Origin: Pseudomonadales bacterium
GTDB taxonomy: Bacteria; Pseudomonadota; Gammaproteobacteria; Pseudomonadales; UBA7239
Assembly: GCA_041395665.1 (NCBI GenBank)
Contig: JAWLAB010000001.1
Coordinates: forward strand, 186,001 to 250,000
Length of the DNA: 64,000 bases
Reading direction: 5' to 3'
Shown here piece after piece: positions 51,840 to 60,469 of this stretch. Within the stretch, counting starts at the first letter, position 1; every line of letters starts with the position of its first letter. The position numbers and the translations under genes were made by a program. Under the pieces are notes generated by a model, which saw only the letters and a program-made list of their open reading frames with translations, searched no databases and was not told the DNA's origin.

Positions 51840-53269
51840 TAGAAATTTGCTCCAACAACCATAAATACTCCGGCCAAAACAAAGAACAGCCAACTGAGGC
51901 GATCACGCAATGCAAAAATGACTGGATCGTCGTGCATCTCTCCTCTACCAGTGATCAACCATACACGACCCAGCCACAACGCCATAATGGGACACAACAA
52001 CCATAAATAGCGTGGACTGCTATACAACGCAGTAACCGTGGGGCTATTGATGTACAAAGCTAAAACCAATACGCCCATCATGGCACTTGCCGTGCCCAAA
52101 CCGATCAACACAGGTGTATCGGTTGTTCGATAACCACGATATTGTATAGAAGTATTGCTGCTATCTACTTCTACAATTTGCAATTCTGACAAACGCTTTA
52201 CTATGGCCAAGCTAAAAAAGATGAAACATGAAAAAGCTAACAACCAAAAAGAAGTTTCAGCCTGAGCAGAGAATCCGCCCGCTATCACGCGCAAAGCGTA
52301 TAAACCAGCTAATACAGCGACATCAAGTATAGGAATATGCTTCAAACGCAGTGTGTAAGCTTGCGTTACGACAAAGTAGATCAACAAACTATAAAAAAAC
52401 TTCAACGGCAGCATGAATGAGATCAACACCGAACTCAGCGCCAAAATTGCAGCTACCGCCAATCCCAAAGGAATTGCCAATACTCCACTGGCAAAAGGCC
52501 TTTTACATTTACTGCGATGTTGCCGGTCGGCATCTAGGTCACACAGATCATTCAGCACATAAGAAAATGATGCACAAAAACCAAAAACCAAAAAGGCCAG
52601 CAGCGTATCGCGCAACAATTCCCATTCCAGAACGCGATGCGCCGCCAGCAAAGGCACAAATATCAATGCATTTTTCGCCCATTGGTGAATGCGCAGAGCA
52701 CGCAGCAACACCGCCAGCGTTAAGCCACTCTGCAAATCAAATTTTTCCGTGAATACAATTTTCTCGTTGATTTTTTTTGTCTCTGCAGGACTGGCATTAA
52801 CCAAATAACACTGTCGCGCTCTTTCCCAACAAGGACAATCTACTGTACTGTTTCCAGCATAATCAAAGCCCTTTTCACCAAACTGATTAACCATCGCATC
52901 CGCTTTGGCTTTTCCTGTGAGGTTTTTATCTGTCGTAGCAAGTACGCCAGAGAAAAAGCCGTAGCGTGCAGCCACTTGTTCTGCCACATCACTGTACGCG
53001 CCTGTCACTAGATACAGGTCTCTGCCTTGATTCTTTTCACGCTGCAAAAATGCCGCGAACTCCACATTCTCTGGCAGCAAATCCACGCGCAAAGCACAGC
53101 GTGCTGCAAGCGATCGCTTTACAAACGCAATCCCGCGAAAACACCACAGAGGCAACAGCAAAATTACCCAAGGTTGCTGTTTAACCGCACCAATCAGTAA
53201 CTCCAGCAATGTGTCTATCTTTAGCAGCGTGCCATCCATATCGACACAAAGTGGAATCGGGTTGCTCAT
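51839..53269 (-). CDS. HAD phosphatase-UbiA prenyltransferase fusion
   Basis: A 476-residue protein. The N-terminal HAD domain (~1-180) has the nucleophile motif VDMDGTLL (~8-15). The C-terminal UbiA domain (~190-476) has about eight helices, the first Asp-rich motif in YVLNDLCDLDADRQH (~236-250) and the second in YTLRLKHIPILDV. Next to DprE1/DprE2 homologues, the UbiA part should transfer phosphoribosyl to polyprenyl phosphate and the HAD part should remove the 5' phosphate. In mycobacteria these steps are separate proteins. It is the first gene of the three-gene operon. Confidence 0.87.
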   Translation of the reverse strand: MSNPIPLCVDMDGTLLKIDTLLELLIGAVKQQPWVILLLPLWCFRGIAFVKRSLAARCALRVDLLPENVEFAAFLQREKNQGRDLYLVTGAYSDVAEQVAARYGFFSGVLATTDKNLTGKAKADAMVNQFGEKGFDYAGNSTVDCPCWERARQCYLVNASPAETKKINEKIVFTEKFDLQSGLTLAVLLRALRIHQWAKNALIFVPLLAAHRVLEWELLRDTLLAFLVFGFCASFSYVLNDLCDLDADRQHRSKCKRPFASGVLAIPLGLAVAAILALSSVLISFMLPLKFFYSLLIYFVVTQAYTLRLKHIPILDVAVLAGLYALRVIAGGFSAQAETSFWLLAFSCFIFFSLAIVKRLSELQIVEVDSSNTSIQYRGYRTTDTPVLIGLGTASAMMGVLVLALYINSPTVTALYSSPRYLWLLCPIMALWLGRVWLITGRGEMHDDPVIFALRDRLSWLFFVLAGVFMVVGANF

Positions 53270-53275
53270 AGCGTA

Positions 53276-53764
53276 TCAATCACGAAAATTATTGAACTGC
53301 AACGGCAGACCGATAGCATCTTTCTCAGTTCGCAAAAAAGCGATCACCTCTTGCAGATCGTCGCGTTTTTTTCCTGTCACGCGTACTTGCTCACCTTGAA
53401 TTGCCGCCTGCACTTTTAATTTACTGTCCTTAATCATCTTGATAATTTTTTTCGCCAAATCCTGCTCGACACCTTCGCGAAGAATCACCACCTGCTTCAC
53501 GGTTTTTCCGCTGTGTTCGATGTCTTTGATTTCCATACAGGCCAAATCGATACCGCTTTTCACCAGTGTCTGCTGCAAAATATCTAACATTTGTTGAATT
53601 TGGATATCGGCCTCGGCGCGCATCGTCACCGCTTTATCTGCATATTCAAATTTCGCATCCACACCTTTGAAATCAAAACGATTGCCAACCACACGGTTGG
53701 ATTGATCGATAGCATTGGTGACTTGGTGTTTATCCAATTCAGAAACGATGTCAAAAGACGGCAT
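53276..53764 (-). CDS. yajQ: YajQ family cyclic-di-GMP-binding / nucleotide-binding protein
   Basis: A 162-residue YajQ: PSFDIVSELDKHQVTNAIDQSNRVVGNRFDFKG (~2-34) and IIKMIKDSKLKVQAAIQGEQVRVTGKKRDDLQEVIAFLR (~111-149) are diagnostic. The fold has two ferredoxin-like domains. A Xanthomonas member binds cyclic di-GMP and alters virulence gene expression. The ATG at 53764 gives the conserved MPSFDIVSE start. It ends 6 bases before the HAD-UbiA start. Confidence 0.95.
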   Translation of the reverse strand: MPSFDIVSELDKHQVTNAIDQSNRVVGNRFDFKGVDAKFEYADKAVTMRAEADIQIQQMLDILQQTLVKSGIDLACMEIKDIEHSGKTVKQVVILREGVEQDLAKKIIKMIKDSKLKVQAAIQGEQVRVTGKKRDDLQEVIAFLRTEKDAIGLPLQFNNFRD

Positions 53765-53856
53765 GAGCACCTCAAACAGAAAGACAAATATGCACCGAAG
53801 TTTACAACAGTCAGCATTGGTTCAATAATGTTTTCCCGCTTTCTGGTACTCCCCAC

Positions 53857-54753
53857 ATGAAATATCGCCGCTTGGGCAAAACCCAATTACAGGTATCCGC
53901 TGTCGGTATCGGCACATGGCAGCTCGGCAATCACTGGGGCAAGCATTTCAACCAAAGCGAAGTGTCAGATATTTTCGCGCACGGCGCAGAGCTGGGCATC
54001 AATTTGGTCGATACCGCTGAATGTTACGGCCACCATGTCTCTGAATCGTTTATCGGCGAGGCATTAAAGAGCTCGCGCGAACGCTGGATCATTGCCACGA
54101 AATTTGGTCATAACCGCGCCAGCGATTTACCCGCTGAAGCGCACTGGCAACCGGAACAAGTGCAGCTGCAACTCGAAGCCTCATTGCGCGCGCTGCAAAC
54201 CGATTACATCGATATTTATCAGTTTCATTCCGGTACGCGCGAACAACTGGACAACGATGCGCTGTGGACGATGCTCAATAAACAAGTACAAGCAGGCAAA
54301 ATTCGTTTTTTGGGGATTTCTATCGGCCAACCCAATCAGTTGTATCAAGTAGATCGCGCCACCGCACTCGGCGTTTCTGTGATTCAAACCATTTACAACG
54401 CGATTAACACCAAAGCTGCGGACGCCGTGCTGCCCTCCTGTCAACGACAAGATCTCGGCGTGTTGGCGCGCGTACCACTCGCCAGCGGTTTTTTGTCAGG
54501 AAAATATCAGCCTGATACTATTTTTCCCGACAATGATGTGCGCGCAGAGCGCAAACCCGAAGTCAATCAACAGCAAATAGAGCAAGCACTGCAAGTGTTA
54601 CAACACGTGCCTGTCGGCGTTGATCCCGCAAGCTGGGCGTGTGCGTGGTGTTTGCAACATCCAGCCATTAGCAGTGTTATCCCCGGCATCAAATCCATTG
54701 CACAATTACAAAGCAATGCACACAGTGCAGATTTATCCATCGACCAAAATTAA
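53857..54753 (+). CDS. Aldo/keto reductase
   Basis: A 298-residue TIM-barrel oxidoreductase using NADPH. MKYRRLGKTQLQVSAVGIGTWQLG starts the barrel; the catalytic Tyr lies in DTAECYG (~49-55), Lys in IATKFG (~79-84) and the His in IYQFHSGT (~123). The C-terminal SVIPGIKSIAQLQSNAHS binds the cofactor's phosphate. The substrate is unknown. It is 2 bases upstream of cmoA and divergent from yajQ, so it probably heads the cmoAB transcript. Confidence 0.92.
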   Translation: MKYRRLGKTQLQVSAVGIGTWQLGNHWGKHFNQSEVSDIFAHGAELGINLVDTAECYGHHVSESFIGEALKSSRERWIIATKFGHNRASDLPAEAHWQPEQVQLQLEASLRALQTDYIDIYQFHSGTREQLDNDALWTMLNKQVQAGKIRFLGISIGQPNQLYQVDRATALGVSVIQTIYNAINTKAADAVLPSCQRQDLGVLARVPLASGFLSGKYQPDTIFPDNDVRAERKPEVNQQQIEQALQVLQHVPVGVDPASWACAWCLQHPAISSVIPGIKSIAQLQSNAHSADLSIDQN

Positions 54754-54755
54754 TT

Positions 54756-55478
54756 ATGCGCGACACAATTTACGCCAACAACCTCGACAATATCGCCGGT
54801 TTTCGTTTTGACGAATCCGTTGCTGCTGTGTTTCCCGATATGCTGCAACGCTCTATCCCCGGCTACAGCAATATCATCACCATGACGGGTTTGCTGGCCA
54901 CACGCCACGCGCAAGATAACTCGCGCTGCTACGATCTCGGCTGTTCATTGGGCGCATCGACGCTGGCGATGGCTGCGCAACTCAATAATCGTCCGATCAC
55001 TTTTGTTGCAGTTGATAATTCGAAAGCGATGTTGACGCGCTGCGCGGATGCGCTGTCGTCTTTATCATCAAACGCCAAACTTGAATTGCTGTGCGAAAAC
55101 TTACAAGACACTCCCATCAATAATGCCAGCGTGGTTGTGCTCAATTTCACTTTGCAGTTTGTGCCACTCGCTGAGCGTGAAAGAGTATTGCAAAATATTT
55201 ATGAAGGATTGCTACCTAATGGTGCGGTGATCCTGTCTGAAAAAATTTGTTTTGAAAACGCAGAAATGCAGGCACTGACCACCGAGCTGTATCACGATTT
55301 CAAAATGACTAACGGCTATTCCGCGTTAGAAGTCAGTCAAAAACGCACCGCATTGGAAAATGTGCTTATCCCAGAAACATTAGCCGCACACGAAGCACGC
55401 CTTCGCAAAGCTGGCTTTCAAACCATCGGCGTATGGTTTCAGTGTTTTAATTTTATTTCTTTGGTCGCCATTAAATGA
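54756..55478 (+). CDS. cmoA: Carboxy-SAM synthase CmoA
   Basis: A 240-residue methyltransferase-fold enzyme making carboxy-S-adenosylmethionine from SAM and prephenate. FDESVAAVFPDMLQRSIPGYSNI (~18-40), YDLGCSLGASTLAMA (~58-72) and LNFTLQFVPLAERERVL (~127) are CmoA motifs. The product is used by CmoB, whose gene overlaps by 4 bases, to form cmo5U34 in tRNA, which broadens wobble decoding. Confidence 0.96.
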   Translation: MRDTIYANNLDNIAGFRFDESVAAVFPDMLQRSIPGYSNIITMTGLLATRHAQDNSRCYDLGCSLGASTLAMAAQLNNRPITFVAVDNSKAMLTRCADALSSLSSNAKLELLCENLQDTPINNASVVVLNFTLQFVPLAERERVLQNIYEGLLPNGAVILSEKICFENAEMQALTTELYHDFKMTNGYSALEVSQKRTALENVLIPETLAAHEARLRKAGFQTIGVWFQCFNFISLVAIK

Positions 55479-56464
55479 CTGGACACATCCAAACTGGCGA
55501 CTACACACCGCTGTTCGCTCACTTAAAAAATACTGCCTTAGAACCGTGGCTAGAAACGCTGTCTTCTACAATCGAGAAACATTTCAATCGCGAGCGCTGG
55601 GGTGACTTACCGCGTTGGTTGGATTGCGTTGCGCAACTTCCCGTCTTAGACAAAGGCAATGTTTCTCTCGATAGCGATACCGTTTCTTTCACGCCGCAAA
55701 ATCCACTTAACACAGAACAAGCAACGCAACTAGAAACCGCTTTGCGCGGCTTGCACCCGTGGCGCAAAGGCCCATTCAATATCGCTGATATTTTTATCGA
55801 CACAGAATGGCGTTCCGATTGGAAGTGGCAACGCCTCGCACCGCATATAGATTCGCTGCGCGGAAAAACCGTGTTGGATGTTGGTTGCGGCAGCGGTTAT
55901 CACGCATGGCGTATGCGTGGGGCAGGCGCAGATTTAGTAATAGGCATAGAACCTTCACCTTTATTTGTAGTGCAGTACTGGGCGCTGCAACATTTTTTAC
56001 AGGATGAACGCGTATTTGTTGTGCCAACTGCTTGCGAAGATTTGCCGGCTAACTTGCAAGCCTTTGATACAGTTTTTTCGATGGGCGTGCTGTATCACCG
56101 CCGCTCGCCCATGGATCACTTATTAGAACTCAAGCAATTACTCAAACCCAATGGGCAATTGGTATTGGAAACTTTAGTGATTGAAGGCAATGAAAATACC
56201 GTACTCGTTCCCGAAGGGCGCTACGGCAAAATGGGCAATGTTTGGTTTTTGCCCAGCGCTCCCGAATTAGTCAATTGGTTAAAAAAATTGCGTTTTAATG
56301 ACATTCGCGTGATCGATGTCAATCAAACATCCATACAAGAACAGCGCAGCACCGATTGGATGCGTTTCCAATCGCTGAGTGATTTTTTAGATCCAGAAAA
56401 TAACAACAAAACGGTTGAAGGCTACCCAGCACCGCGCCGCGCTATCATCACGGCTTATGCATAA
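55475..56464 (+). CDS. cmoB: tRNA U34 carboxymethyltransferase CmoB
   Basis: A 329-residue enzyme that transfers carboxymethyl from carboxy-SAM to ho5U34 in tRNA. RKGPFNIADIFIDTEWRSDWKWQRL (~97-121), VLDVGCGSGYHAWRM (~132-146) and FSMGVLYHRRSPMDHLLELK (~205) are signature segments, and the length matches E. coli CmoB. It is coupled to cmoA by ATGA and converges on the phosphate transporter gene, 16 bases away. Confidence 0.96.
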   Translation: MTGHIQTGDYTPLFAHLKNTALEPWLETLSSTIEKHFNRERWGDLPRWLDCVAQLPVLDKGNVSLDSDTVSFTPQNPLNTEQATQLETALRGLHPWRKGPFNIADIFIDTEWRSDWKWQRLAPHIDSLRGKTVLDVGCGSGYHAWRMRGAGADLVIGIEPSPLFVVQYWALQHFLQDERVFVVPTACEDLPANLQAFDTVFSMGVLYHRRSPMDHLLELKQLLKPNGQLVLETLVIEGNENTVLVPEGRYGKMGNVWFLPSAPELVNWLKKLRFNDIRVIDVNQTSIQEQRSTDWMRFQSLSDFLDPENNNKTVEGYPAPRRAIITAYA

Positions 56465-56480
56465 AAGCGCAGCGGCGCAA

Positions 56481-57488
56481 TCAAAGCACTAATTTACCAA
56501 TACCCCAGAAAATGGCGGCGATTAATGCGCTGCAGGGGATAGTGAAAATCCACGCCCAAACGATAGTGCCAGCAACACCCCAACGCACGGCAGATAATTT
56601 TCTATTCGCACCCACACCCACAATCGCACCGGTAATGGTGTGTGTGGTCGATACGGGAATGCCCAGCGAAGTGGCGACAAACAACATCGTTGCGCCTGCC
56701 GTTTGTGCGGCAAAACCACCTACAGGGCTGAGCTTAGTAATTTTTTGCCCCATCAAACGGATAATGCGCCAGCCACCAAATGCTGTACCTAAACCAATCG
56801 CCGAATAACACGCCAAAACTACCCAGTACGGCACATGCTCGTCCTGCCCTGTCACACCAGCAGCAATCAACAACATCCAAATAATACCGATGGTTTTTTG
56901 TGCGTCATTGCCACCGTGACCTAACGCATACGCCGATGCTGAAATCAGCTGCAAACGACGCGACCAGTTTTCTACACGGCGCGGCGTTTGACTGCGAAAA
57001 ATCCAGCTGATTAACAACATAATCAAACCGCCGAGCAACATTCCTACCAACGGAGAAATCGCAATAAACGCAACGGTTTTCATAATGCCGCTGGAAATTA
57101 ATGAGCTGGGACCTGCTTTAATTAAGGCAGCGCCAATCAAGCCGCCGATCAATGCGTGTGAAGATGACGAAGGAATACCGTAATACCAAGTGATGATATT
57201 CCACGCAATCGCACCTGATAACGCGCCGAATACTACATAGTGGTCGACAATAGACGGATCAATAGTGCCCTTACCTACCATCGTCGCTACTTTTAAATGA
57301 AAAACAAAAATAGCGATAAAGTTAAAGAAAGTGGCCATCATGACCGCGTGATGCGGCTTGAGTACACGCGTAGACACTACCGTAGCAATTGCATTGGCTG
57401 CATCATGAAATCCATTCATGAAATCAAAAGCCAGCGCCAAAAACACCAGAAATGCTAAGACACCAAATGATATGGTTATGTGATCCAT
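56481..57488 (-). CDS. Inorganic phosphate transporter, Pit family
   Basis: A 335-residue membrane protein with about ten helices in two PHO4 halves. DFMNGFHDAANAIATVVSTR (~22-41) and GGNDAQKTIGI (~197-207) are the paired GANDVAN-type motifs of phosphate/cation symporters; GIPVSTTHTITGAIVG lies near the end. It takes up phosphate, often as a metal-phosphate complex, with protons. Its usual partner, a DUF47/PhoU-like protein, is encoded 35 bases upstream in the same operon. Confidence 0.93.
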   Translation of the reverse strand: MDHITISFGVLAFLVFLALAFDFMNGFHDAANAIATVVSTRVLKPHHAVMMATFFNFIAIFVFHLKVATMVGKGTIDPSIVDHYVVFGALSGAIAWNIITWYYGIPSSSSHALIGGLIGAALIKAGPSSLISSGIMKTVAFIAISPLVGMLLGGLIMLLISWIFRSQTPRRVENWSRRLQLISASAYALGHGGNDAQKTIGIIWMLLIAAGVTGQDEHVPYWVVLACYSAIGLGTAFGGWRIIRLMGQKITKLSPVGGFAAQTAGATMLFVATSLGIPVSTTHTITGAIVGVGANRKLSAVRWGVAGTIVWAWIFTIPCSALIAAIFWGIGKLVL

Positions 57489-57523
57489 AGTGGCTGGTTA
57501 CTTATCGGTGAGTGGTCAGGGAA

Positions 57524-58162
57524 TTAAGAATTTTCGAGCACAATTTCTTCAAGAATCGTGGCGACATTTTTGCAGCAGTCAGTCACGGCTTCTAGTAATT
57601 CGTAGATCGCTTTGAGTTTTATTAACTCTCGCACATCGGGTTCTTCACGAAACAATTTTGACATTGCATCACGCAGCACCACATCAGCTTCTGATTCCAG
57701 ACGATTAATTTCTTTACAAGCCTCAAGAATCGCTGGGCCATTGTCCATGTTATGCAGCATGCCTACCGCTGTTTCCAAAATTTGACAGGAGTCGCGAATA
57801 ATTTCGGCAAATCGAATAGCGTGTGGCGTCGCGCGATTGATGTCGTAAGTGGTGACGGTACCGGCTGCATCCTGCATGGTGTCCAAAACATCATCCAAAT
57901 ATTTCATCAATAAATGGATTTCATCACGATCCAGCGGGGTAATAAAAGTAGAGTGCAACATCACCATGGCTTCATCGGCGATCTTGTCTGCGCGCGCCTC
58001 AATCACATCCAAAGCCTCAGCGTGTGCCGCCGCCGCCGCTTGCGACTGATTCAAAGCAGCCATAACTGCGACCAGCGCATCAGCGCCGCGAACAATCTCT
58101 TTGGCATGCGCATTGAACATATCAAAGAACTTCACTTCTTTTGGAATGAAACGGCCAAACAT
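57524..58162 (-). CDS. DUF47 / TIGR00153 PhoU-like protein
   Basis: A 212-residue all-helical protein of the TIGR00153 family (MFGRFIPKEVKFFDMFNAHAKEI start; FITPLDRDEIHLLMKYLDDVLDTMQDAAGT at ~70-99). These proteins resemble PhoU and are coded next to Pit transporters, which they probably regulate from the cytoplasm (inference). The ATG at 58162 gives the conserved start; the open frame extends further without homology. Confidence 0.92.
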   Translation of the reverse strand: MFGRFIPKEVKFFDMFNAHAKEIVRGADALVAVMAALNQSQAAAAAHAEALDVIEARADKIADEAMVMLHSTFITPLDRDEIHLLMKYLDDVLDTMQDAAGTVTTYDINRATPHAIRFAEIIRDSCQILETAVGMLHNMDNGPAILEACKEINRLESEADVVLRDAMSKLFREEPDVRELIKLKAIYELLEAVTDCCKNVATILEEIVLENS

Positions 58163-58319
58163 AGAACACCTGGGCTGATCGCGAGGGGCGCAAGGATACC
58201 GCTTCTGGCAATGCCGTGACAGTCTGTGAGACAATTACGCGATCGACGAAAATGTCCCGTTAATCACCCCATCCATGGCAGCCGTGACCGCACCGGCACA
58301 CAGTGAATTTGATTTGCAC

Positions 58320-58895
58320 ATGACCACTCCTCGCTACACTCGCCCCTTGCTTGTCTTGCTATCCATGACGCTTATTCCACTATCGGGTTGCGAAAACACC
58401 TCCTCTTGGTTCCGGCATAAAAAAGCCTCCCCGCAGAAGATTGTGCGTAAATTGCCGCAACCAGCTACAAAAAAAGTTGACCGTGTCGTAATTGAGAAAG
58501 GTAAGCGCACCATGACGGTTTACCAAGGCAACCATGTAGTAGCTTCATACCGTATTGCTTTAGGGCGCGAACCCGTAGGCCCAAAAAACTGTGAAGGTGA
58601 CTACAAAACCCCTGAGGGGCAATACAAGGTTGTAGGGCAAAATACACAATCACGCTTCTACCGCTCCTTAATGCTGAACTATCCCAATGCCAACGACATT
58701 GCTGTTGCCAAGCAACGCAATTGCAGACCTGGCGGTAGCATTGCCATTCACGGCCTTGAAAATGGCTTTGAGTGGGTGGGTCGCACACACAGCTCGGTCG
58801 ATTGGACCAACGGCTGCGTGGCTGTCACCAATCAGGAAATGGATCGCCTATGGAAACTAATGCCTATCGGCACCCCTATTGAGATTCGTCCATGA
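58320..58895 (+). CDS. L,D-transpeptidase family lipoprotein
   Basis: About 191 residues. A lipoprotein signal (RPLLVLLSMTLIPLSGC, Cys near 25) is followed by a basic linker and a YkuD domain: VVIEKGKRTMTVYQGNHVVASYRIALG (~59-85), FRSLMLNYPN-type segment, IAIHGLENGF and the catalytic HSSVDWTNGCVAVTN with Cys near residue 165. YkuD enzymes make L,D cross-links or attach lipoproteins to peptidoglycan. I use the ATG at 58320, which starts the signal; an ATG at 58275 is possible. It overlaps the next transpeptidase gene. Confidence 0.87.
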   Translation: MTTPRYTRPLLVLLSMTLIPLSGCENTSSWFRHKKASPQKIVRKLPQPATKKVDRVVIEKGKRTMTVYQGNHVVASYRIALGREPVGPKNCEGDYKTPEGQYKVVGQNTQSRFYRSLMLNYPNANDIAVAKQRNCRPGGSIAIHGLENGFEWVGRTHSSVDWTNGCVAVTNQEMDRLWKLMPIGTPIEIRP

Positions 58896-59833
58896 AAAAT
58901 TGTTATTCCCTCGCTTTTGCCTTCGGTTTGGCAGCAACGGCAAGCTCGCTACACGCCACTACTTTTTCGTTACCGCAAGGCGATGATGGGCTCGTGGGCA
59001 AAGAGCAGCGCATTACGGTAGGCCGTAAAGACACGCTGATTGATTTGGGTCGCCTGCACGGCTTTGGCTATGACGAAATATCTGCCGCCAACCCCGGCAT
59101 TGACCCTTGGATGCCGGCTGATGGCTCCACACTCATCCTGCCGCATGCGCACATCCTCCCAGAAGCACCGCGCGAAGGTATTGTCATCAATGTCTCTGAA
59201 ATGCGCCTCTACTACTTTCCTAAATCAACAGGCACCGTAGAAACCTATCCCGTCAGCGTAGGCCGCACGGAGTGGAACACACCGCTCGTTACCACCAAAA
59301 TTGTCCGCAAGGCAGCCAACCCAACTTGGTATCCACCAGCATCTATCCGCAAAGAGCATTTGCAGAAAGGCGATCCACTACCAGCGGTGGTGCCGCCAGG
59401 CCCTGACAACCCGTTGGGCAAATACGCTTTATACCTTGGTACTGCGGGTTATTTGTTGCACGGTACCAACAATGAAAACGGTGTCGGCATGCAAGTCACC
59501 CACGGCTGTATGCGACTGTATGCACCAGATGTGCAGCGCTTGTTTGAAAGAGTGCCTGTCGGCACCACCGTACGCATCGTCAATCAGCCGTATAAAGTCG
59601 GCTGGCGCGATGGCGTGCTGTATGTTGAAGTGCATTCACTAGAGGAAGGCGGATCTACGCACCAGCAAAGTAGCTCCACGGCACTGACCCAACTGGTTCA
59701 CAAGCAGCTGCAAGCTTATATGGACTACCCCGTCGACTGGCAGGCTGTTGAACAGGCAAAAGTGGAAGCTACCGGCTTACCCGTAGCCGTAGGCCCACGC
59801 ATTACCGTTGCCGAAAATAGCAGCGCTCAATAA
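58892..59833 (+). CDS. L,D-transpeptidase ErfK/YbiS/YnhG type with LysM-like region
   Basis: A 313-residue periplasmic enzyme. A signal peptide (~1-22, ending SSLHA) precedes a LysM-like peptidoglycan-binding region (RKDTLIDLGRLHGFGYDEISAANPGIDPW, ~46-74) and a YkuD domain (~98-235) with HGTNNENGVGMQVTHGCMRL (~189-208; catalytic His and Cys). This architecture is that of the E. coli enzymes that attach Braun lipoprotein to peptidoglycan. An Lpp-like lipoprotein ending in Lys is coded just downstream on the other strand. It overlaps the previous gene by ATGA and has its own terminator. Confidence 0.92.
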   Translation: MKNCYSLAFAFGLAATASSLHATTFSLPQGDDGLVGKEQRITVGRKDTLIDLGRLHGFGYDEISAANPGIDPWMPADGSTLILPHAHILPEAPREGIVINVSEMRLYYFPKSTGTVETYPVSVGRTEWNTPLVTTKIVRKAANPTWYPPASIRKEHLQKGDPLPAVVPPGPDNPLGKYALYLGTAGYLLHGTNNENGVGMQVTHGCMRLYAPDVQRLFERVPVGTTVRIVNQPYKVGWRDGVLYVEVHSLEEGGSTHQQSSSTALTQLVHKQLQAYMDYPVDWQAVEQAKVEATGLPVAVGPRITVAENSSAQ

Positions 59834-59866
59834 CCCCCGCCTCGCACACAAGAGGCTAATCATTCC

Positions 59867-59892
59867 AAGCCCAGTTTTATCTGGGCTTTTTT
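59867..59892 (+). terminator. Intrinsic terminator after the L,D-transpeptidase pair
   Basis: AAGCCCAG (59867-59874) and CTGGGCTT (59881-59888) form an 8-bp stem with a TTTTAT loop, followed by TTTT. It closes the two-gene transpeptidase operon. Confidence 0.88.
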
Positions 59893-59915
59893 ATGTGTGC
59901 ACAAATTGAACACGC

Positions 59916-59955
59916 ATAAAAAACCCGCTATTCGTCTCACAACGCGTAGCGGGTT
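59916..59955 (-). terminator. Intrinsic terminator of the lpp-like gene
   Basis: On the minus strand AACCCGCTA (59955-59947) pairs with TAGCGGGTT (59930-59922), followed by a T-run (A-run at 59918-59923 on the plus strand). It is about 55 bases past the lpp-like stop at 60010. Confidence 0.85.
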
Positions 59956-60009
59956 CTCGCTAAGCTGCTAAGGATTTCTCCTCAGCAGTCAGTCATCTTT
60001 GCACAAAAC

Positions 60010-60249
60010 TTATTTGTACATTGATTTTCTGAAAGCGCGGTCGATCTTAGTGTTTGCATCAGTAGCCAATTGCTTAGCTTCGTCAGCAGTTTGCTGAGCA
60101 GTTGCAGCAGCAGCTTTTGCTTCATCAGCAGTTTGCTGAGCAGCAGCAGCTTCTTGGCGCACTTTGTCCAAGTCGCCGTTGCTTGCGCAACCAGCAGCCA
60201 ACACGAGAGTTGCAGCAACAACAGATGCTTTCAACAGAGTAGTTTTCAT
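60010..60249 (-). CDS. lpp: Lpp/OprI-like major outer-membrane lipoprotein
   Basis: A 79-residue lipoprotein. The signal peptide ends VLAAGCAS (acylated Cys ~21), and the mature part is one long coiled coil with a repeated AQQTADEAK unit spaced 14 residues apart. It ends FRKSMYK: the C-terminal lysine is the residue through which Braun lipoprotein is bound to peptidoglycan. The ATG at 60249 has GGAG 6 bases upstream. It lies close to two L,D-transpeptidases of the kind that make this link. High-copy lipoprotein genes of this class usually carry strong promoters; I cannot point to one with confidence in 60250-60469. Confidence 0.88.
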   Translation of the reverse strand: MKTTLLKASVVAATLVLAAGCASNGDLDKVRQEAAAAQQTADEAKAAAATAQQTADEAKQLATDANTKIDRAFRKSMYK

Positions 60250-60469
60250 CAGAGACTCCATGGATTATCAAGTAATGATTAAGGCAGGATCTTCATTAAT
60301 CCCCCCTGCCAATGAGGACGGCGCTAGACTAGCACAATATCTTTATTACTTGCACTCCCTCTAGTACAACCAACGCAACATTTTTTTGCAGCTTCAACGG
60401 TGCAGCTACCGCCAAGAAACGCTGTGCTACACTGACCCGCACTACCACTTTCTTTGACCATCAACTTCC

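Noticed and set aside
60050..60160. GCAGCAGC-rich repeat tract
   Set aside because: It is the coding sequence of the coiled-coil AQQTADEAK units in the lpp-like gene.
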